Position numbers and translations under genes: made by a program. Below, one piece after another: positions 58,301 through 64,000 of a stretch of 64,000 nt of DNA; position 1 is the first letter of the stretch; each line of letters begins with the position of its first letter. Under the pieces are notes generated by a model. It saw only the letters and a list, made by a program, of their open reading frames with translations. It made no database searches and was not told the origin of the DNA. Where the stretch lies: contig BCLD01000002.1 in assembly GCA_001600875.1 (NCBI GenBank), positions 155,164-219,163 of the forward strand. The letters are read 5' to 3'. The stretch is from Solicoccozyma terricola (Eukaryota > Basidiomycota > Tremellomycetes > Filobasidiales > Piskurozymaceae).

Positions 58301-60060
58301 CTCGCACTCGCTCTCATCACTCTTCAGAACGTAATGGTCCCGTCATCCGTGGGGACAGACCAATACGTCCTCGTAGTGGGTCGAATGTGGTTAGGTTTGG
58401 TGAGCAGGTCCGCGGATTTGTCGACTGATGGAACGTGAGCTAGATCGACCATCCCCTCAGTCACTTGCTCGCAGGAAGTCATGGCGAAGGGCGATATGCT
58501 TTGATCGATTGTGATCTACTGGGTTCTTAGAAAGAGCGATGGCGGCTGCAATGTCATTGAGTATGGAGACCGCCTAGCCGTTCTTGAGTCGCATTTGTAG
58601 ATCATCGAGCAGTTGCCTGAGCCGGATAGCATGTCGAGTTGCATCAGCTGATGCCATGTATTCTGCCTCAGTTGTTGACAGCGCTACCGGCGCTTCTCGA
58701 CGACTCGGGAGTGTCGAGTTCGGCCCCTCAATCGGCATCGGCGTAAACCAGGAAGATCCGTTTGCCGGCTTCGAAGGTGAGACATAATTCTGTCGTACCC
58801 CTAATGTATCAAAACAGGTGCTTGGCAGCGGCCCAATGAGTCTCGTTCCATTTCCTAATGAACTGTGATAGGACACCAGCCGCATGGGATAGGGTGACTG
58901 GCGGTGGAAGCATAGAGGATTGATCTCACCAGTTTTGGGCATCACGGTGCGGGGTCGCCTCAGTCTCCTCGTCTGTGGCAGCCTGATGAGAGAGGGTTGG
59001 GAGCGGGATTGGATCTCTCCATACCGAATCTTTCCAGAAGCGCCTGTAGGTACTGCCCCTGCAAAAGGTGGAGCTTCCGATTTGTGCGATTTCGATGCAC
59101 ATTGAAACCAAGGAAGTATCCCCCTGCTCCAGAGTCAGAGCATTCGAATTTAGCATTCAGCTGTCGTTTGAACTCGTCTAGACTGGTCCGTGCGTTGCAT
59201 GCAATGAGTTGCTCATCCACATGGACCATTAAGAGGAGGAACACCCCCCCCCACGTCGTCTTGTGTAGACGCCCAGTCGGGCGTTGGTGGGGTTCAAGCC
59301 CCGCGATCGTATTGCTTCGATCCATAGAGCGCTTTCCTTAGAAGCAAAGCGCCGCATCCTGCCTTTGGTTTCGCACCTTCAGGATACTCCATATCAATGT
59401 CGATATCAAGTTTGCCATTTAGATACGGTCCTTCGACATCTGCTTGATAGACTTCAAGATCAAGAGTGGAAGCAATAGCCAGGAGGATGCGCAGTGATGT
59501 TGTTAGTCTGAATGGTGCAGATGTTCTCAAAATTGATTCCAGGTATCTGAGAGTGGGCCTTTGCGACTAATCGTGCCTTGTATTCGATGATATTGCCTTC
59601 TGCATCACGCTTGATCTTCAGTACCCATCTTTTACCGATTTTCACTCTATCTTGTGGCGCTTTTGTTGTAATGTGTGTCTTCCTTCTCTCTCCTTCTTGT
59701 ATATCCAACGTGACGAGACAACATGGTTCCCTTTACAATGGCATGGCATCGGTAACTTTTCCTGTGTTACTGCCATGCACTGCCATGTTGTAGCATCGAC
59801 ACGATACGGCATTGGCCAAATCCAATGATAGGGGGCCGAGAATAGAAGCGTCGAGGACAGGAGAGTGTTTCACCTCACGTTTTAACATGCCGAACGGTGG
59901 GCGATGGATACGGTGGACGTCCGGAAGTGTCGGATCATCGAAGATAACTTCAATGAGGTTGTCCGATGCCGGTGAAGGTGAGGGTGGGTCGCCCGGTGGT
60001 GGTCAGCCATGTTCATCTCGTATAATATGGTGCCCCGGATACTCAAGAAGATTCTCATGA
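58301..60060 (-). mobile_element. Ty1/copia pol, decayed, with RNase H and 3' LTR
   Basis: Minus-strand blocks in order: a linker (VIFDDPTLPDVHRIHRPPF), RT (KRWVLKIKRDAEGNIIEYKA; LVAKAHSQIPGINFE), YQADVEGPYLNGKLDID, LLRKALYGSKQ, then a catalytic box HVDEQLIA in place of YVDD (59210-59225). RNase H follows with ALSTTEAEYMA and HNRSKHIALRHDF. Multiple frame changes and the altered active site show it is dead. The 3' LTR follows at 58300. Confidence 0.88.
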
Positions 60061-60589
60061 TTTGAAAACAATCGAATGGACGGTACGTTTCCAGAAATTA
60101 TATCAAGAAATACAATTGACAATGCAACGAACCGTAGGGTCCCCTCCGGAGTGCTTTGCGGACAACCATGATTGCACATTTCACCTGCTCGCACAACCTT
60201 CAGCGAGATATGAGATAAGACCGCGAAGATGATGGGAGAACTTAAGAGGAAGATGTGAACTCACATGACATGTGCATGCGACACCGTAAAACGGGTAATA
60301 AGTGCGGGGATGATCTATCTACGCCGCTGTCGGGACGACAACGCAACATCATAACTGATACCCGGTTGGATGGAGGCGGGTTGCAGGTCTACCTGATAAC
60401 AAGGGCAGAACCAGTCAGCTCTTTTGAACGGCAACGCTGACCACCAAGCCTTTGACTAAGTTACTGTAATAACTCGCTGATGATCTTAGATATTTCATTA
60501 ACCTTATCGTGTAGATCTGGAGGGGAGGAGGTTTCAATAGAGCCAGATCTTGAGACTGAGATTCTTGAATAGGCTTGAGGATGTCTAAT

Positions 60590-60770
60590 GGTTTCTGATT
60601 GAGGTTCTTGAAGAGGAGCGACTATGAAAGGGCCGGAGAAATCGATTTGGTGAGGTTTCAGTAAGGTGCATGGAGCAGCGTCAGATGCTCTACTCCCCTC
60701 CTGAAGGTCCTGGCGTCTCGACAGGGCATCCGGTTTAGACCTGTGTTGACTGTTGTCGCGGAGCGCAAAC
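60590..60770 (-). mobile_element. Ty3/gypsy pol scrap (RNase H-integrase linker)
   Basis: The minus strand reads HRSKPDALSRRQDLQEGS and then CTLLKPHQI, matching the linker between RNase H and integrase in fungal gypsy elements (KADALSRRxDxxEGS...TLLK). It is the only gypsy trace in the window. Confidence 0.6.
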
Positions 60771-61386
60771 TGCCCGACGGTCTGTGCCGTTGTCCTCAGA
60801 GCCTGAGGCCATCGTTGCTGAGTAGAGTAGACCTTTGTGGTGAGTCTTGTCAAGGAGGAAAGGATGTAAGGAGTGAGTGAGGGAGCGAGTACTAAAGCAT
60901 GAAGAGGAAGTGACCAGTAACGCTGCCAGTCGCCAATGTTGTTGAGGATGGACACTCCGCTGATATTTCTTCTCGTTTGTGATACGCCCTGACTTCATCG
61001 AATTCCCTCTTGTGTCCCGTGGCGCTCTTGTTTTGACGCTGAAGAGATCGCGGCTAAGCGCTGGAGCATTTAGCAGATCGACCATGCTTCTTGGATGTTA
61101 GCTTGGTGCGTAACATCCGCTTCCATGTCACAACGTTATCCAGTCCCTTCAAGTTGTTGGAATACAGCAACCGTCATCCCTGAACTAGAAATTCGGACTC
61201 TTTTTAGTGCAGCGGTTACACAACACAACAGATTAAGAGTCATCACCGCCTCAGGACATGTATAATCACCTTGATATCCATGAGCGTACTCATCCTACAT
61301 TCCAACGCATCCTCATCGGATCATACACCTAACAACATAAACAACACAGACTCGTAATATCCTCTTCATCATTCTTATTATTAAAC
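60771..61386. other. No recognised gene
   Basis: The minus-strand frame continuing from the gypsy scrap has no further motif. Confidence 0.4.
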
Positions 61387-61954
61387 TTGACAACTCTCAA
61401 GATGAACCTTCTTCCAACTCCCCCACAAAGAGCACCCTCCCACTCACTGCCCCCTGACGATCCGATCAATTTCCCTTCGCGACCCCGCATTCACCAAATC
61501 TGCCGCATAGCTCCTCGCGCAACTCGGACACGCTACCCTCAACACGATCTCCTCCACCTCCATCTCACGACCAGAATCCGAAAGCGAAGACATGCCAAAA
61601 AACAACGTTTCAATCACGCTGACGTCAGATTTCTTTTTCCCACATCCTTGGCAGACACGATGGGATTGACAGGATGGACCTCGCAGTCCGTTGACCTTTG
61701 TGAAAACTCCTCGGGTCGTCCTGCTTGGAAAAACGTGGGGCGTTAAGATTTGGGTTGATCTCGTAACGCTCAATAGGGCCTTGATCTTGGATATGTCCGT
61801 CGCAAGCTGCCGTCAAGTTGGTGACTGGTTGTGCGCTGGAGTACTTTGCCGTTAGGGCTGGATCCCTGAAGACACAGTCTCCGTTGCTTTCAAGGTAAGA
61901 CATGCCGGAGTTGGGTGTGAAATAAGGTTCCTGCCGTGTCGCGAAGAGCGTCAT
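61387..61954 (-). CDS. Possible small Cys-containing gene, frames uncertain
   Basis: An ATG-started minus frame (61954-61625, MTLFATRQEPYFTPNS) overlaps another minus frame that carries CQGCGKKKSDVS and RVACPSCARSYA, a pair of CxxC knuckles 44 residues apart. The two could be joined by a splice or frameshift to give one protein of about 180 aa. The plus-strand ORF over the same bases is Pro/Arg-rich and less likely. Function not assigned. Confidence 0.3.
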
Positions 61955-62315
61955 TGACCCTGATGACCTTTCCTTCCCCGCCGACTCTCTCTTACTTACT
62001 TAATTGCTTGTACCGGAGTATAAATGTAACTCGGGATGGAATCGTTTTCTGAAGCGTGATGCTCAGAATATATACGCAGCACGCTGCGAAACGTCCCGTT
62101 TCGTTGATAAACTGCTCGGAAGGCTAAAGCTGTAGATTGTGGGGGCAACGTGCGCACGGCTGAGTTTGGCCGCCTGGGTACCGCAATTTGGCGTAAATCG
62201 CCACGGCAGTGGCAAGTGGAACCGATTCAATCGAGATCCTGCCCTTGGCCGACCTGGTGCCACCGAGACGCTCCGACGGGTTTCGTGGATAAAACATCCT
62301 CACCGCCGGCGCTGA

Positions 62316-62324
62316 TTTATAAAG
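62316..62324 (+). promoter_or_regulatory. Probable TATA box
   Basis: TTTATAAAG lies about 85 nt before the ATG at 62407 and is followed by a pyrimidine-rich leader, a common fungal promoter layout. Confidence 0.5.
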
Positions 62325-62406
62325 TCGTGCTGTCCACGCAACTTTCCCCAGTCCACTCCTCTTCGCGCACACATTCGCCACTCCGCTCCTACTTTGCACC
62401 TCGAAG

Positions 62407-62529
62407 ATGACCTTCACCAACGGCACTTCTGTCCCCAACGCGAATGGCCACGCTACAGCGAACGGGGATTCCCCTCGACAGCTCTCGGCAGGCGGCAAGA
62501 TGGTCCTCATCGTGGGTGTCGTTAACTAA
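62407..62529 (+). pseudogene. Gene truncated by a copia insertion, unknown function
   Basis: The ATG at 62407 opens MTFTNGTSVPNANGHATANG, a flexible N-terminus, followed by SAGGKMVLIVGVV, where the frame ends in TAA at 62527-62529. The MVLIVG strand may be the first beta strand of a Rossmann fold. The ORF ends at the junction with copia sequence read on the other strand, so the rest of the gene is displaced or lost. Confidence 0.45.
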
Positions 62530-62790
62530 GTTGCCGTCAAAGTACGCTCTCACAATATCCGCTTGATCAATTTGAGGGTCCAAAGTCGCGGCAACTGTCA
62601 GTTAGATTCTCGATGATGATGTTTGGCGCCCAACAGGAGCACGGGTCTCGTCCACACCAATGTCAGAAACCTGCGAGTGGCCGCCTTCCACATTCATGGC
62701 CTTGTGCTCGGCGTTTCGGCCCTCAACATCCCTTTGATCGTCAGGACCCACTTTGCGCCGATCTCTGATTTGGACCCATTCACATATTAG
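62526..62790 (-). mobile_element. Ty1/copia reverse transcriptase scrap
   Basis: On the minus strand, EIGAKWVL is followed by a broken stretch, then VSDIGVDETRAPVGRQTS and, after a stop, LTVAATLDPQIDQADIVRAY. These are copia RT blocks 1-3 (AKWVLKIK; VPGIDYDETFAPV; ATLDLEIHQADV) with many changes. Confidence 0.7.
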
Positions 62791-63689
62791 CCCACTCACA
62801 CATTCATACGAAGCCGTGACACCAGTCGACATCATCTGCTCCATTTAGTGGCACTGGCGTGTAAAGACAGCCTGTCCTGTCAAGTTCGCTGTGCTAGCGC
62901 TTTCGCATCCCGCACCGGGCTAGGCATCCCTCGACCGAGTCGCGCTGGGACGGCCGCCGCCCGACTCGCGAGCACCGTTAACCAGCGGGGTCACCTGCCC
63001 CTCTGGTGATTGCATGTAATCAGGTCGTTAGCTGTAAATTGCAGCGGCGCCATGTACTGTCCCCCGGAATCGATTCCTATTTGTATGAATCACCTCCGTA
63101 TAGCTCCTTCGCATTGGTCGGGGTTTTGTTGTCGGTGAAACTGACGCCAGCGGTCGTGACCGAATGCGTCACCCTAGAAGCAAAGATCAAGACCGTGACG
63201 GTGGTCGAGTTAGGGCCCAAGCGAATTCCTGATGCTATTCCATCGACGACTCTTGTGTGCTTGCTTGCACAGCCAAGCGCTTGGAACAGCCCCCCTCCAA
63301 GGTTCCGTCGTAACATTGTCCTTGTCTAGAGTAGTACTTCCTCGTTGTGACCAGGCCAGTCGTAAACAGAGCTAGACCCTCCCCGTCTTTCGTCCGATTT
63401 TTGCGACCGAGTGATGCCGTTTCGCAGACTCCACCCACGTGAAATTATTGTGAGAATCCGGTCCCTCACACAATGCTCCTCCACGTCCAGTCTACAAGGA
63501 TGAAACTCAGTTTCTATAAGATTAGATTTGAGGGTTGTACCCATACCAGCGCCGTTAGGGGTAAGCGACCCTTGCTGGGGGAACATAACGGCTGCATGCG
63601 TAGCACAAAGGGTAAACATTTCAGAAAGATAGCCTCAGGATAGGAATTGTAGCACTTGTTGCTTACTCACTCAGGCACTGCCAAGCAAA
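62791..63689. other. No recognised gene
   Basis: A 107-codon plus ORF at 63006 has no motif. Confidence 0.4.
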
Positions 63690-63965
63690 TTGGTGAAGAG
63701 AAGAGGTTGACAAGAGGTCAGGTTACAGTGAGGCCAAGAACGTTCCACTCCAGTTTGAGGCCTCCTCGCCTGTCGTCGAGGCAACTATCGTACCTCGAGA
63801 CGCCGTTCTAACATTTTGGGCCGACGATGTCGTCCTCACCGAGAGGATGGCAATCGAAGATCTTCGCGGTCGGATTCAATCTGACCTTCCACGAGCCTTC
63901 CGAGGGAATCGCCCGCATGTCTTCCAGACAGATTGCCAAGGCGTTCCTCCGGGGAATTGTCCGAT
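63690..63965 (-). pseudogene. Decayed gasdermin-like gene, copy 3 (N-terminal part)
   Basis: The minus strand matches copy 2 at DNA level: GAAGACATG(G/C)G(A/G)GC, AATCCGACCGC, TTCGATTGCCATC and GGCCCAAAAT occur in the same order and spacing. Translated landmarks are RLNPTAKIFDCH and RGGLKLEW. A TAG follows the GGCCCAAAAT block, next to the site where copy 2 also stops. Similarity fades near 63690. LTR family B sequence lies upstream at the window end. Confidence 0.6.
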
Positions 63966-64000
63966 TGTCCGTAGGAGTGTCCTACAGTCCGAAGTGATAG
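63958..64000 (-). repeat. LTR family B, partial at window edge
   Basis: The last bases (GTCCTACAGTCCGAAGTGATAG) match the inner part of the family B LTR at 58245-58270. The LTR start lies beyond 64000. Confidence 0.65.

Overview
The window is nuclear DNA of a filamentous fungus, most likely a basidiomycete of the Agaricomycetes. Genes carry many short introns (about 55-110 nt, GTRNGY donors, CTRAC-like branch points), and the protein families are typically agaricomycete: TPR-CHAT proteases, fungal AIG1-like GTPases with a Cys/His tail, NB-ARC-TPR proteins, an Ecm4-like GST and an Frm2-like nitroreductase. Four N's (7638, 12714, 12760, 13043) and two poly-C runs mark weak assembly points. No tRNA, rRNA or CRISPR was seen.

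Layout. 0-7 kb is the ordinary part: a putative spliced membrane protein, an intact 3-exon nitroreductase-like gene (minus) and an intact 9-exon omega/Ecm4-type glutathione transferase (plus). 7-13 kb is mostly degraded: an acidic-repeat pseudogene, dispersed repeats and an NmrA-like gene cut off after about 40 codons. 13.8-18.5 kb holds the most interesting locus: a TPR-CHAT caspase-like protease gene (minus) head to head with an intact 332-aa gene (plus) that I propose encodes a fungal gasdermin-like protein. 19-29 kb has two broken GTPase genes, a TPR remnant, Ty1/copia pieces and several repeat pairs. 30-35 kb has two unrecognised genes and long empty stretches. 35.3-37.6 kb is a decayed NB-ARC-TPR (NLR-like) gene with near-identical 120-bp TPR units. 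37.7-48 kb is retroelement rich (copia gag/pol, an LTR with its primer binding site) with fragments of MFS transporters and a fungal transcription factor. 51-56.5 kb repeats the 14-18 kb layout: an intact 1136-aa TPR-CHAT gene (plus) faces a decayed copy of the same gasdermin-like family (minus), whose 3' end is cut by a solo LTR. 57.8-64 kb is again retroelement debris, with a truncated gene at 62.4 kb and a third decayed gasdermin-like copy at the window edge.

How it fits together. Two TPR-CHAT proteases of one family, each divergent from a member of one effector-like family, suggest a protease-activated pore-forming cell-death module, as known for fungal gasdermins paired with subtilisin-type or CHAT proteases. 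An NLR remnant and AIG1-like GTPases nearby fit a fast-evolving immunity/allorecognition island. Family homology of the three effector copies is read from the sequence; the gasdermin identity is inference and needs a profile or structure search.
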